This document shows positions 35,460-41,967 of a stretch of 42,916 bases of DNA, one piece after another; positions within the stretch are counted from its first letter, which is position 1, and each line of letters starts with the position of its first letter. Source of the stretch: a virus; the IMG/VR virus record IMGVR_UViG_3300020179_000060, positions 1 to 42,916 of that record; one strand, written 5' to 3'. Both the position numbers and the translations under genes were made by a program. The notes below the pieces were generated by a model that did no database searches, had not been told where the DNA came from, and saw only the letters and a list, made by a program, of their open reading frames with translations.

Positions 35460-36538
35460 GGGAATGTTGATCCTCTTGGTGTGTCATCAAATGTTGATAG
35501 GTTAACAATAACATTTTCTGTTGTTGGTTCAAATTCAAACGAACTGATTGATGTATCTTCTCTGGTGAATTCATCCAATCCATCAATCACAGAATTTTCA
35601 ATTGTTGGAACTGGTTTTGGTTGTGATGGTTGAACAACAACAAGTGTTTCGGGAATTCTTGGTGGACAATAATGTACTACTTCTGGATCTTCAACAGCTC
35701 CTGGATCAGTTGTACCAGGAGAAGGATTGGTTGATTTGGGAATGATCAATACAGGTGAACTGTAAATATTTGGTGGACCTGGTTCTGGTGCAGCTCCAGG
35801 AGAAATATATGGTAATTTATTAATTGTTTTTCCTGTTATAGTAATTGTTATTGGAACTGGAATACGTGGATCACATTCTCTTGCTATATCATTATCTCCT
35901 GGATCTTCAACAGCTCCTGGATCAGTAGTACCAGGAGGCAAAATTGATATTGGAACTATTAATGTTGGGGGTGTATGTGTACCTGGCAAGCCTGGTTCTG
36001 GAATAATTCCACGTGGAATGTCTGGTAATTTATTTTTGGGAATTTTGGAAATTATACCACCACCTTCAGGATCACTAGAAGCTCCAGGATCTTGTATTCC
36101 ACTTGGAGGTACTTGTGCTTTGACTCCTTTTCCTGCACCAGATGCTAGTGCTAATGCTAATGCAAGAGCACCAAATAATAATAAAAGTTTATTTGGACCA
36201 GCAGGAATAATAGCTGAAAATGGAAAGAAGCTAACAACATCACCAATTGACGCTAGTGGTCTTCCATCATATAGGTGTCTTGGTGATGCAGTTACTACCA
36301 TTCTAGGTAATGGTAAACAAGGAATACAACATCCTGGACCACAAGGACAACATGGTGGGTTGGGTGGAACAGGAGGAAATACATCACCAAAGTGAACAAC
36401 TGGAATTGGAGTAAGATTTTTTCCTGCTGCTGGTCCTAAAACCAAAGGACTCCAATTACAACAAGGACCTATAAAAGGACCAGCTGCAAAAGAACTTAAA
36501 TCAACGATTTTAGCGGCAGGACCATTACCAAAAGGCAT
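35456..36538 (-). CDS. PAAR-like spike-tip protein with Pro-rich repeats, 360 aa
   Basis: 360 aa. Residues of about 40-105 resemble a PAAR domain, the cone that caps the tail spike (gp5.4 in T4): VVHFGD at 47-52, a Cys-rich loop (CC.C....CC..C, 63-74), and VVTASPRHLYDGRPLASIGD at 81-100, which parallels the SP.V.ING.PAARIGD motif. H49, H88 and the cysteines could bind metal. A hydrophobic stretch (LLLLFGALALALALASGAG, about 118-136) follows, then a proline-rich tail with two copies of a PGTTDPGAVEDP unit. Position upstream of gp25/gp6 fits T4 gene 5.4. AGGAGG ribosome site. The PAAR call is likely but not certain; the long tail is atypical. Confidence 0.6.
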   Translation of the reverse strand: MPFGNGPAAKIVDLSSFAAGPFIGPCCNWSPLVLGPAAGKNLTPIPVVHFGDVFPPVPPNPPCCPCGPGCCIPCLPLPRMVVTASPRHLYDGRPLASIGDVVSFFPFSAIIPAGPNKLLLLFGALALALALASGAGKGVKAQVPPSGIQDPGASSDPEGGGIISKIPKNKLPDIPRGIIPEPGLPGTHTPPTLIVPISILPPGTTDPGAVEDPGDNDIARECDPRIPVPITITITGKTINKLPYISPGAAPEPGPPNIYSSPVLIIPKSTNPSPGTTDPGAVEDPEVVHYCPPRIPETLVVVQPSQPKPVPTIENSVIDGLDEFTREDTSISSFEFEPTTENVIVNLSTFDDTPRGSTFP

Positions 36539-36548
36539 ATGTTACCTC

Positions 36549-38921
36549 CTATCCTAGAATCTTATATGGTGCAAATTGAACAACTGGCGCAAAATCAATA
36601 TTTGGATGTAGTGTATTGTATTGTGATGAAGAAATTGCAGTTGTCCCGTATTGTGCTCTCACACAATCTAAAAATGCAGTGGAACTACGTTTTGCATAAT
36701 AAATGATTTCAAATCCTTTGAAATCATATGTACGAACTTCACTGGAATTTGTTCTTTCTTTACCAGTCCATCTGACATTTAGATCATATCGTGGAATAAG
36801 AATAAAACCATTCTCTAAAAATCCATATGTACTTTCAACATCAATACGTGTTGCGGATGTTGTAAGATTTTTTGTTAGATAAGTAAAAATCTTTACTTGT
36901 GTTTTTGGATTTGATTTTAATGAAGCTAATGCAGTAATATAATTACCCAGTGCAGTTAATTCATAAACTGCTTTTTGTTCGTATGCAAATTTATAATCAA
37001 ACTTTTCTGTAATATAAGTATTGACTACACCAAACTCTTCGATATCAACACTTGTTGTTCGAATACCAGAAGTGGTAAACACTTTACCACCACCACCTTT
37101 TAGAAGATGTTTTGTACTTGATGGTGAAGTAGTTGAATGACCCAACCACCATTTATGTTCGTGACTAAAAACACCTTCTGTAAATGAGTAAGATGGAGAA
37201 TAACTAGTAGTACCGAACCCTCCTCCACCAGTTCCACCAGTTCCAGTATTAAGCACACAGGTTGCATTAATGCCAGCGCCACTGAGGGATCCATTGGGAG
37301 CAACAATTTTAGAAATCAAATTATCGGAATCTAAATTAACTGTAAGTTGTTGTGGAAATGCAGTTGTATAGTTGTCCACCTGTAGAGTCTGCTCCCAGCT
37401 TGGATTCAATGAAGCTAGGATTGGCCTGTTTACACTGACAAATTTGGGAACACCATTTGCATAGGATCCAAGTGTTGCTGTTGGAGTACCACTTTTAACA
37501 CCAGTACTGCTGCAACTGACTCCGCTGCCGCCGCTATACTCTGCATATCTGTTTGATGCTTCAATAAATGTATTATCAATCCTACCATATGAATTTGTTG
37601 GAGATCTAGGAACTCTAGAATATTTTACCAATACTTGAAACTTCATATGCATTGGAATCTGAAACACATCATCATCATCCTGTGCAATATCATCAGGAAT
37701 AACATCAAATACATCGCAACGAGTTGGAACCATGTACATGGAATTGTTTAATGCTACAAGTGGAGGACTGACAACTGATCCATCATACAATGCAGGTCTG
37801 GTTGTGAAATCAATTGTACTTGTATCTGCCTCTATATCATCATGAGTTTTCTTTCCTTGTCCGAGAACTTGTTCGTCGAAACGTTGCCATTGTGACTCCT
37901 CTAATGTTTGATTTTTAAGAATTGTTTTACCAATATCTGTTGTGAATAGTTTCTCACTTAAAACATTATCTGGAATATCACTAATGCGATTATTGAATGC
38001 TTGTTCATTTTCAATCTTACCAGGAACATACCCACCGACAATCTCTGGATCAATGGGTGATTGCAGTACTGCCATTGATACTTCAGTTTTTGTATTTCCA
38101 AAACCAGTTGCACTGATTTTCTGATCTGCTTTGCGTTCTGCCTTTGGTGTTATTCCAGGATCTTTGAATAGAAGGTCATATTTGAGTGATTTAAAATTTG
38201 TTTCTACAATACCAACAATTCCTACTCTATCTTTAATTCCTTTTCCTGCCTTCACATTGATAATCAATCCAGTTCTTACAGTATAATTCGTATCCTTTGC
38301 GAAGTTAGCTCCGCTGCCGCTAAGCTCAGCTATACACAATCTGGTCTGTGATGAATGGTAATAGTTAGCTACCTTACTCACAGTCCAACCGTTGATGGTA
38401 TCCCCAGGTTTCACCTGTAACATGCCAGTGAGTGGATTGGTATTATAAGAGAAGATTATCTTTTTATCCGTGGTGCCTGCTGTGTAGACATGGGTGTTCG
38501 GATTGATTGTACTATTGCCCTTATTAATTCCTCCATAATATGTCATGTTATCATAGGTGTAAGTATCCTGATCAAATACACCATTTGTTCCCTGACCAAT
38601 TATAGAAATGTCAATACGATCTACAGTCATCGACCAACGATAACGTTGTTCAAACTTAAAGTTTACTGTACGAGTTGCAAAAGAATATGTAGTAATACCA
38701 CCACCTCCACCTCCTCCAGTACCTTGAGATACAGTTGATTTAACATATTCTTGAGTTAGATTTTTATTCTCATGGAATGTTTTGTCAAACGTTAATGTAT
38801 TCTTATTACTTGGTAGTTCTAAAATTGCAAAAAAATAGTCACCATCACTCAACGTGGTATTTAAGTTACCACTAATCGTGTTGAGTGAAAAATCTGTAGT
38901 GTGGTCAAGATATGTCGTCAT
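36549..38921 (-). CDS. Putative virion structural protein, 790 aa
   Basis: 790 aa, beta-rich, no membrane segment. It has two glycine runs (G seven in a row near residue 74, and GTGGTGGGGFG in the C-terminal half), which look like flexible linkers. The C-terminal 110 residues contain a TTGF-type module (ATRIDVESTYGFLENGFILI, YYAKRSSTAFLDCVRAQYGT) shared with phage tail structural proteins. It does not look like T4 gp5 or gp53. ATGA overlap with the His-rich gene and close spacing to the PAAR-like gene place it in the spike/baseplate operon. Structural role inferred from modules and context only. Confidence 0.7.
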   Translation of the reverse strand: MTTYLDHTTDFSLNTISGNLNTTLSDGDYFFAILELPSNKNTLTFDKTFHENKNLTQEYVKSTVSQGTGGGGGGGITTYSFATRTVNFKFEQRYRWSMTVDRIDISIIGQGTNGVFDQDTYTYDNMTYYGGINKGNSTINPNTHVYTAGTTDKKIIFSYNTNPLTGMLQVKPGDTINGWTVSKVANYYHSSQTRLCIAELSGSGANFAKDTNYTVRTGLIINVKAGKGIKDRVGIVGIVETNFKSLKYDLLFKDPGITPKAERKADQKISATGFGNTKTEVSMAVLQSPIDPEIVGGYVPGKIENEQAFNNRISDIPDNVLSEKLFTTDIGKTILKNQTLEESQWQRFDEQVLGQGKKTHDDIEADTSTIDFTTRPALYDGSVVSPPLVALNNSMYMVPTRCDVFDVIPDDIAQDDDDVFQIPMHMKFQVLVKYSRVPRSPTNSYGRIDNTFIEASNRYAEYSGGSGVSCSSTGVKSGTPTATLGSYANGVPKFVSVNRPILASLNPSWEQTLQVDNYTTAFPQQLTVNLDSDNLISKIVAPNGSLSGAGINATCVLNTGTGGTGGGGFGTTSYSPSYSFTEGVFSHEHKWWLGHSTTSPSSTKHLLKGGGGKVFTTSGIRTTSVDIEEFGVVNTYITEKFDYKFAYEQKAVYELTALGNYITALASLKSNPKTQVKIFTYLTKNLTTSATRIDVESTYGFLENGFILIPRYDLNVRWTGKERTNSSEVRTYDFKGFEIIYYAKRSSTAFLDCVRAQYGTTAISSSQYNTLHPNIDFAPVVQFAPYKILG

Positions 38922-39307
38922 TTAGTTAAACATCCAATACAACAATGGTCGGGGTCAAAAATTATTTCGCGTGTGTCTGTATATATGTGATAGTAACAAC
39001 AGTGTTGCCATCCGTCTTCTCTGGTTAACCCAACGCCTCGGATTCTTTCACCTTCGTAATAATCTCCAATTTTAAGTGGAAGATCATCTTTACACATAAT
39101 CACATTACAATGACAGTATCCTTCTGGTAATAATACATCAGGTGTTGTCTCAGAAATTTCTGTCGGTTGTGTGTGCGGTTCTTCGTGATCGTGATCGTGA
39201 TCTTCGTGATCGTGATATTCTAAGGTTTCTGTTTCGTCATGATGTTGATGATGTTGATGATGTTGATGATGTTGATGTTCTTCCACAGGTGAATTCTTTA
39301 TAAACAC
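38918..39307 (-). CDS. His- and Cys-rich putative metal-binding protein, 129 aa, GTG start
   Basis: 129 aa. An in-frame TAA two codons upstream leaves GTG at 39307 as the only available start; no clear ribosome site. Residues 11-23 are a run of HQH/HHQ units with 9 histidines, residues 32-45 are HDHEDHDHDHEEPH, and the C-terminal domain (about 60-129) has eight cysteines, including CHC, CC and CCIGC, plus four more histidines, so it could bind Zn, Fe or Ni. Its stop overlaps the 790-aa gene as ATGA. A CTAAATA, one base from the late motif, lies just upstream. It is the last gene before the GC-rich region. It might load metal on the spike or act as a chaperone; both are inference. Confidence 0.65.
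   Translation of the reverse strand: MFIKNSPVEEHQHHQHHQHHQHHDETETLEYHDHEDHDHDHEEPHTQPTEISETTPDVLLPEGYCHCNVIMCKDDLPLKIGDYYEGERIRGVGLTREDGWQHCCYYHIYTDTREIIFDPDHCCIGCLTK
39184..39277 (-). repeat. Short tandem repeats coding the histidine runs
   Basis: Plus-strand GATGTTGAT-type 9-nt units repeat about four times at 39239-39277 (coding HQH units) and CGTGAT 6-nt units repeat at about 39184-39213 (coding HD units). Such microsatellites can change copy number by slippage; both unit lengths keep the reading frame. Confidence 0.75.
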
Positions 39308-39473
39308 TCGAAGTTATTTAGTAAAAAAGTAGAGGCGATCGTAGTGGCCACAAAAAATTTTTTATATTTTGACGGAACCTCATCGGAGTTTCTCGGAGTC
39401 GAGTGTATACTTTTATAGATTAGACTTTTTGGCTTTTTTAAACCCGATCGCCCCGCGCCGCGCTCCGCTCGCT
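39308..39473. other. Gene-free junction between AT-rich and GC-rich regions
   Basis: No supported gene. It contains an AAAAAATTTTTT palindrome (39353-39364), two HIP1-like half sites in inverted orientation (GGCGATCG at 39334 and CGATCGCC at 39445), an AT-rich patch, and then a GC-only stretch (CCCCGCGCCGCGCTCCGCTC) before the terminator. Base composition changes sharply here. Confidence 0.7.
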
Positions 39474-39510
39474 CAAAAAACCCCTGGCCCTCCCGATGGG
39501 TGGCCAGGGG
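39474..39510 (-). terminator. Strong intrinsic terminator at the end of the GC-rich region
   Basis: Minus strand stem CCCCTGGCC / GGCCAGGGG, with an inner CCC-ATC-GGG pairing that extends it, followed directly by TTTTTT. It lies 27 nt after the stop of the 142-aa gene, so it ends the GC-rich small-gene transcripts and insulates the late virion genes. Confidence 0.9.
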
Positions 39511-39536
39511 CGGTGTGGTAGGATCGGTGGAGCGAC

Positions 39537-39965
39537 TCAGGCGATCACCAGGCCATCGTGGAGCACGACCTTGTTCACGAACTGGCCGGTCATCGGTTGG
39601 CGACGGAGCAGGTAGCGGATCATGGAGCGGCGGGAGATGCCGGCATAGGTGTACTCGCCGCCCTTGAGAAAGTTCACGGTGCAGCGACGGCGAAGCAGGT
39701 CACAGCAGATCTCGTCGGCGCAGTCGCTGTTGTCGTCGAAGCGGGTGATGGTGAGCATGGTAGCGAGTCGGTTGAAGAGTTGGCGTGCAGTGGGGATGGC
39801 GGTCTGCACTGCGGCTATGATACCACAGATCAGGACGACCGCAAGACCAGCGATCCGGCCAGTTACACGGCCGATCGTGGGGAGGGCATCAGTCAGGTGG
39901 TCGAGCACGGCGATCGCCATGTCGGCGTTGGCGTCTTGGAAGGTGGAGAGGCGAGTGGCGGTCAT
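39537..39965 (-). CDS. Membrane-associated hypothetical protein, 142 aa
   Basis: Start chosen at ATG 39965, 17 nt after the stop of the upstream 71-aa gene; the frame is open 39 codons further but would overlap that gene. One hydrophobic segment (RIAGLAVVLICGIIAAVQTA, about residues 36-56) suggests one membrane helix. A C-terminal part has SDCADEICCDLLRRRC (four Cys) and GGEYTYAGISRRSMIRYLLR. It is GC-rich and carries a HIP1 octamer (GCGATCGC, 39910-39917), a repeat frequent in cyanobacterial genomes. Not recognised. A terminator follows. Confidence 0.65.
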   Translation of the reverse strand: MTATRLSTFQDANADMAIAVLDHLTDALPTIGRVTGRIAGLAVVLICGIIAAVQTAIPTARQLFNRLATMLTITRFDDNSDCADEICCDLLRRRCTVNFLKGGEYTYAGISRRSMIRYLLRRQPMTGQFVNKVVLHDGLVIA

Positions 39966-39981
39966 GATGTTTGTGGTTGAC

Positions 39982-40197
39982 TCAGATGGCCTTAGAGCAC
40001 TTGTTACCAGAGCGGACCGACTCAGCACCAGGCACACTGCCGTGCTGGAAGGCGCCTTTGGGAGCAGCATTCGCCCAGGCACGCTGACCCGTGAATGCTT
40101 TCAGGCCACGCTTGGAAGGACGGAGCACGGTGTAGGTGATCTCACCACGGGCATCAGCGATAGCGAGGTCGAGACGGGAAGCGGTTGCAGCGATCAT
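39982..40197 (-). CDS. Hypothetical protein, 71 aa
   Basis: 71 aa, basic and GC-rich, with RLDLAIADARGEITYTVLRP near the start and GLKAFTGQRAWANAAPKG in the middle; one Cys; no membrane segment. ATG at 40197 is the first ATG after a well-formed promoter (TTGCAT-17-TATAAT) with a leader of about 18 nt and no ribosome site. It precedes the 142-aa gene by 17 nt and they are probably one transcript. Not recognised. Confidence 0.6.
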   Translation of the reverse strand: MIAATASRLDLAIADARGEITYTVLRPSKRGLKAFTGQRAWANAAPKGAFQHGSVPGAESVRSGNKCSKAI

Positions 40198-40221
40198 GAT
40201 CTGATGGCGGTTGATGTGGCT

Positions 40222-40250
40222 ATTATACAGGGTCAGGGGTCATCATGCAA
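40222..40250 (-). promoter_or_regulatory. Sigma70 promoter, cassette copy A
   Basis: -35 TTGCAT (40250-40245), 17-nt spacer, -10 TATAAT (40227-40222), then AGCCACATCAACC. The -35 overlaps the last codons and stop of the 62-aa gene. Predicted +1 near 40215. Confidence 0.8.
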
Positions 40251-40428
40251 CCACCTCCAACCAGGCAACTGGCTTACCAGTGGTGAGACGCCACACGATC
40301 ATAGGAGCACCGCCCTCGTCAACTGACCAATCGAAGGCGATGTCCCGAGCGGTGTCCAGATCGGGAGCGAACTCAGCACCGTGCTGATCGAAGGTGCCGA
40401 AGGACTTGGGCTGAATGGCGAAGGTCAT
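40243..40428 (-). CDS. Hypothetical protein, 61 aa
   Basis: 61 aa from ATG 40428 (a GTG one codon earlier, at 40431, is also possible). Sequence MTFAIQPKSFGTFDQHGAEF, then DLDTARDIAFDWSVDEGGAP and IVWRLTTGKPVAWLEVVA looks like a small alpha/beta domain with good strand periodicity. Its own promoter (TATACT) lies upstream with the same leader sequence as the 71-aa gene. The stop codon overlaps the next promoter's -35 box. Function unknown. Confidence 0.65.
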   Translation of the reverse strand: MTFAIQPKSFGTFDQHGAEFAPDLDTARDIAFDWSVDEGGAPMIVWRLTTGKPVAWLEVVA

Positions 40429-40452
40429 CACGTGATGGCGGTTGATGTGGCT

Positions 40453-40458
40453 AGTATA
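40453..40458 (-). promoter_or_regulatory. Promoter -10, cassette copy B
   Basis: TATACT followed by AGCCACATCAACCGCCATCA, which is identical for 20 nt to copy A downstream of its -10 box. No good -35 at 17 nt; a terminator hairpin occupies that place. Confidence 0.65.
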
Positions 40459-40486
40459 AAGACAAAGAAGGGGGCAAGGAGCCCCC
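40459..40486 (-). terminator. Intrinsic terminator after the 73-aa gene
   Basis: Minus strand stem GGGGGC-TCCTT-GCCCCC followed by TTCTTTGTCTTT. It sits 10 nt after the stop of the 73-aa gene and touches the -10 of the next promoter. Confidence 0.8.
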
Positions 40487-40496
40487 TGTGGACAGT

Positions 40497-40718
40497 TCAG
40501 AGATCGGACAACATCTCATCCAGGGCGGCGGTGTCGATCTTGCCGTCCATCCAGCGGGCACCGTCGGGGGTCATCTGCCCGAACCGATGCTCCAGATACG
40601 GGATGAGAGCATCGTAGCGGTCAAACTTGCAGGCGAGCGCATAGTGGGGATAGTTGTTCTGCAACCACAGGGCGACGTTCCAGGTCTCCCAGTTTGCCCA
40701 TCCGTTGTAGGTGGTCAT
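40497..40718 (-). CDS. NGW.NWETW family small protein, 73 aa (DUF7249-like)
   Basis: 73 aa. It begins MTTYNGWANWETWNVALWLQ, a signature of a small phage protein family (I associate it with DUF7249) also frequent in cyanophages; function unknown. The middle has YDALIPYLEHRFGQMTPDG and the end AALDEMLSDL. Unlike its neighbours it has a leader of about 20 nt with an AAAGGATC ribosome site. A terminator follows immediately. The protein is GC-rich in codon use. Family assignment by motif only. Confidence 0.8.
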   Translation of the reverse strand: MTTYNGWANWETWNVALWLQNNYPHYALACKFDRYDALIPYLEHRFGQMTPDGARWMDGKIDTAALDEMLSDL

Positions 40719-40744
40719 GGTTTGATCCTTTGGTTGATACGGCT

Positions 40745-40750
40745 ATTATA
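40745..40750 (-). promoter_or_regulatory. Promoter -10, cassette copy C
   Basis: CCTGTATAATAGCCGTATCAACC; same block as the other copies except for CCGT instead of CCAC. Predicted +1 near 40738. The -35 at 17 nt (CCCCAT) is poor. Confidence 0.7.
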
Positions 40751-40771
40751 CAGGGTCAGGCATCAGGATGG

Positions 40772-40790
40772 GGCACTGATGGACAGTGCC
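40772..40790 (-). terminator. Possible terminator hairpin after the 63-aa gene
   Basis: Stem GGCACTG-TCCAT-CAGTGCC, 7 bp, 7 nt after the stop of the 63-aa gene, but followed by CCATCC and not by a T run, so termination may be weak or the hairpin may protect the 3' end. Confidence 0.45.
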
Positions 40791-40797
40791 TCAACTG

Positions 40798-40989
40798 TCA
40801 GTACAGGATCTGGAGATCGTCTAGGATCACCCCATCCCTGCGAATCTCGGCGTAGACGAACTCATCGGCCTTGATGGCAAGCAGACGCTGTGCCTCTGCC
40901 CAGGTCTCGCAGTCGATGGACTCCCAGGGGTCAGAGGGGACGAAGACGGTGAAGCGGCGTTCCATGAGCGAGGGGTTGAGGTTGTTCAT
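40798..40989 (-). CDS. Hypothetical protein, 63 aa, predicted leaderless mRNA
   Basis: 63 aa: MNNLNPSLMERRFTVFVPSD, then ESIDCETWAEAQRLLAIKAD and FVYAEIRRDGVILDDLQILY. It looks like a small alpha/beta protein with one Cys and a WAEAQRLL helix. The ATG is 7 nt after the end of a perfect TATAAT box, so the predicted +1 is the A of the ATG and there is no leader or ribosome site. Function not recognised. Confidence 0.65.
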   Translation of the reverse strand: MNNLNPSLMERRFTVFVPSDPWESIDCETWAEAQRLLAIKADEFVYAEIRRDGVILDDLQILY

Positions 40990-40995
40990 GTGGCT

Positions 40996-41024
40996 ATTAT
41001 ACAGGGTCGGGGGTCAGGGTGCAA
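40996..41024 (-). promoter_or_regulatory. Sigma70 promoter, cassette copy D (leaderless)
   Basis: -35 TTGCAC (41024-41019), 17-nt spacer, -10 TATAAT (41001-40996), AGCCAC, then ATG. The -35 lies inside the last codons of the 46-aa gene. Predicted +1 = 40989, the A of ATG. Confidence 0.85.
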
Positions 41025-41154
41025 GGTGTGCAGGACTGCCACAGGAGCGGTAGAAGGCGATCATGGACTCCGCCTCGGCCAGAGTACGGAAGAACTGCGA
41101 GCGCCACTCACAGGCGTTGTAGGGTGTCTGGTAGCGGACTTCGTAGCGGATCAT
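41014..41154 (-). CDS. Hypothetical protein, 46 aa
   Basis: 46 codons from ATG 41154, which overlaps the previous stop as ATGA. MIRYEVRYQTPYNACEWRSQ is followed by a FFRTLAEAESMIAFYRSCGS segment; the TLAEAESM helix and RYEVRY strand are natural looking and resemble small cyanophage proteins. Third gene of a coupled trio (41434 to 41014). Its last codons carry the -35 box of the next promoter. Function unknown. Confidence 0.55.
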   Translation of the reverse strand: MIRYEVRYQTPYNACEWRSQFFRTLAEAESMIAFYRSCGSPAHLAP

Positions 41155-41267
41155 TGGTTGTGGATCAGGTTAGCGGTGTGATGAAGAAAATCAGCGGTGA
41201 TGGCACGGATCGGTGCCAGTGGCTGCCACAGTATCATGACCGCGACAGCAAGCACAAGAGTTTTCAT
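41151..41267 (-). CDS. Short hydrophobic peptide, 38 aa
   Basis: 38 codons from ATG 41267 (TGATG overlap with the upstream stop) to TGA at 41151 (ATGA overlap with the downstream start). MKTLVLAVAVMILWQPLAPI is a signal-peptide- or single-helix-like N-terminus with a Lys at position 2, so the product may sit in the membrane or be exported. Both overlaps support it. Function unknown. Confidence 0.55.
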   Translation of the reverse strand: MKTLVLAVAVMILWQPLAPIRAITADFLHHTANLIHNQ

Positions 41268-41434
41268 CAGTAGCTGTTCAGGAAGTCATGCAGCGCCTCT
41301 TGATACTCGGCCTCGGTGTTGAAGGTACGAGCACCGATCGTGCAGGGGAACTGACGACGAGGAGCGGGACGCTTGGACGGCTCTTTGCCCTGGGAGAGGA
41401 TCTGAGCGACGTAGGGGTTGGTGGTGTTGTTCAT
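41267..41434 (-). CDS. Hypothetical protein, 55 aa, predicted leaderless mRNA
   Basis: 55 codons from ATG 41434 to TGA 41267: MNNTTNPYVAQILSQGKEPS, then KRPAPRRQFPCTIGARTF and NTEAEYQEALHDFLNSY. N-terminal MNN and the upstream block are the same as for the 63-aa gene (TATAATAGCCAC then ATG AAC AAC), and again the predicted +1 is the A of the ATG. First gene of a trio linked by TGATG and ATGA. One Cys. Not recognised. Confidence 0.6.
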   Translation of the reverse strand: MNNTTNPYVAQILSQGKEPSKRPAPRRQFPCTIGARTFNTEAEYQEALHDFLNSY

Positions 41435-41440
41435 GTGGCT

Positions 41441-41446
41441 ATTATA
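41441..41446 (-). promoter_or_regulatory. Promoter -10, cassette copy E (leaderless)
   Basis: TCTGTATAATAGCCACATGAAC; TATAAT ends 7 nt before the A of the ATG at 41434. No good -35 at 17 nt (CCACCG). Confidence 0.75.
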
Positions 41447-41494
41447 CAGACTGGCCGTGGGGTCGGTGGGGGGCGGTGGACAGTTAGACGATTG

Positions 41495-41566
41495 TCACAG
41501 ACCAGCAAAAGCAAACAGCTTGTTGATTAGGTGTAGAATAATCACAACCAGGATAAGCTCAATCAT
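41495..41566 (-). CDS. Possible 23-aa membrane micropeptide
   Basis: ATG at 41566 to TGA at 41495. The 23-residue product, MIELILVVIILHLINKLFAF then AGL, is almost entirely a membrane helix. It fills an otherwise empty gap after the 113-aa gene. No ribosome site and no overlap support it; a random frame of this length is common, so this is tentative. Confidence 0.3.
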   Translation of the reverse strand: MIELILVVIILHLINKLFAFAGL

Positions 41567-41601
41567 TTTATTGTAGCAGTGGTATTTGTATGTAGAAAGG
41601 A

Positions 41602-41943
41602 TCATGCGAACATGAAACTTCCGTCAAACTCGTACTCATTGAACACAGGGGAAGATCCTGCCTGTCCGATGAACTTATGAACGAACCACTTGAAGTTCCG
41701 TTGAAATACACATTCACCCTTGATTGCGTGAATCTTGAGAATAGCATTCAGACGGGATTTGGTGGTGGCAGTTTGATACCCACCGTCGAAGATTTCCACC
41801 CAATCATTGCCCACACTGGCGATGTGGTTGTCGTAAAGATAAACGAAGGAAACGTCACCGATATTGATGACCTGGGTGTTGCCGCACTTCCAGTCGCGGG
41901 AAGCACAGATGGCATCGTTCATCTGTTGTTCGATCTTTCGCAT
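41602..41943 (-). CDS. Conserved cyanophage protein, 113 aa
   Basis: 113 aa. MRKIEQQMNDAICASRDWKC, then NIGDVSFVYLYDNHIASVGN, a VEIFDGGYQTATTKSRLNAIL segment, and the end VFQRNFKWFVHKF...GSFMFA. I recall this family as common in cyanophages (usual pattern: DGG.QT.TTKSRLNA), of unknown function. It has its own promoter and a leader with an AGGA ribosome site about 8 nt before ATG. Composition is intermediate between the GC-rich and AT-rich regions. Confidence 0.8.
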   Translation of the reverse strand: MRKIEQQMNDAICASRDWKCGNTQVINIGDVSFVYLYDNHIASVGNDWVEIFDGGYQTATTKSRLNAILKIHAIKGECVFQRNFKWFVHKFIGQAGSSPVFNEYEFDGSFMFA

Positions 41944-41967
41944 GGGGGTGTCCTGTGAACTGTGTTC

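Noticed and set aside
36018-36395. Plus-strand 125-aa frame opposite the PAAR-like gene
   Set aside because: It is a mirror of the proline/glycine-rich coding sequence; no ribosome site or promoter on that strand.
39239-39277. Tandem 9-nt repeats as a CRISPR or replication iteron array
   Set aside because: Units are too short, have no spacers, and lie in frame inside a gene as codons for histidine runs.
39558-41273. Long plus-strand frames in the GC-rich region (for example 39558-39980, 39649-40326, 40488-40874, 40990-41273)
   Set aside because: High GC makes spurious long frames common. All promoters, terminators and stop/start overlaps found there are on the minus strand, and the plus-strand products look like low-complexity translations.
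41570-41575. TACAAT as a -10 box for the 23-aa peptide
   Set aside because: The ATG is only 3 nt downstream, so the predicted +1 would fall inside the reading frame.
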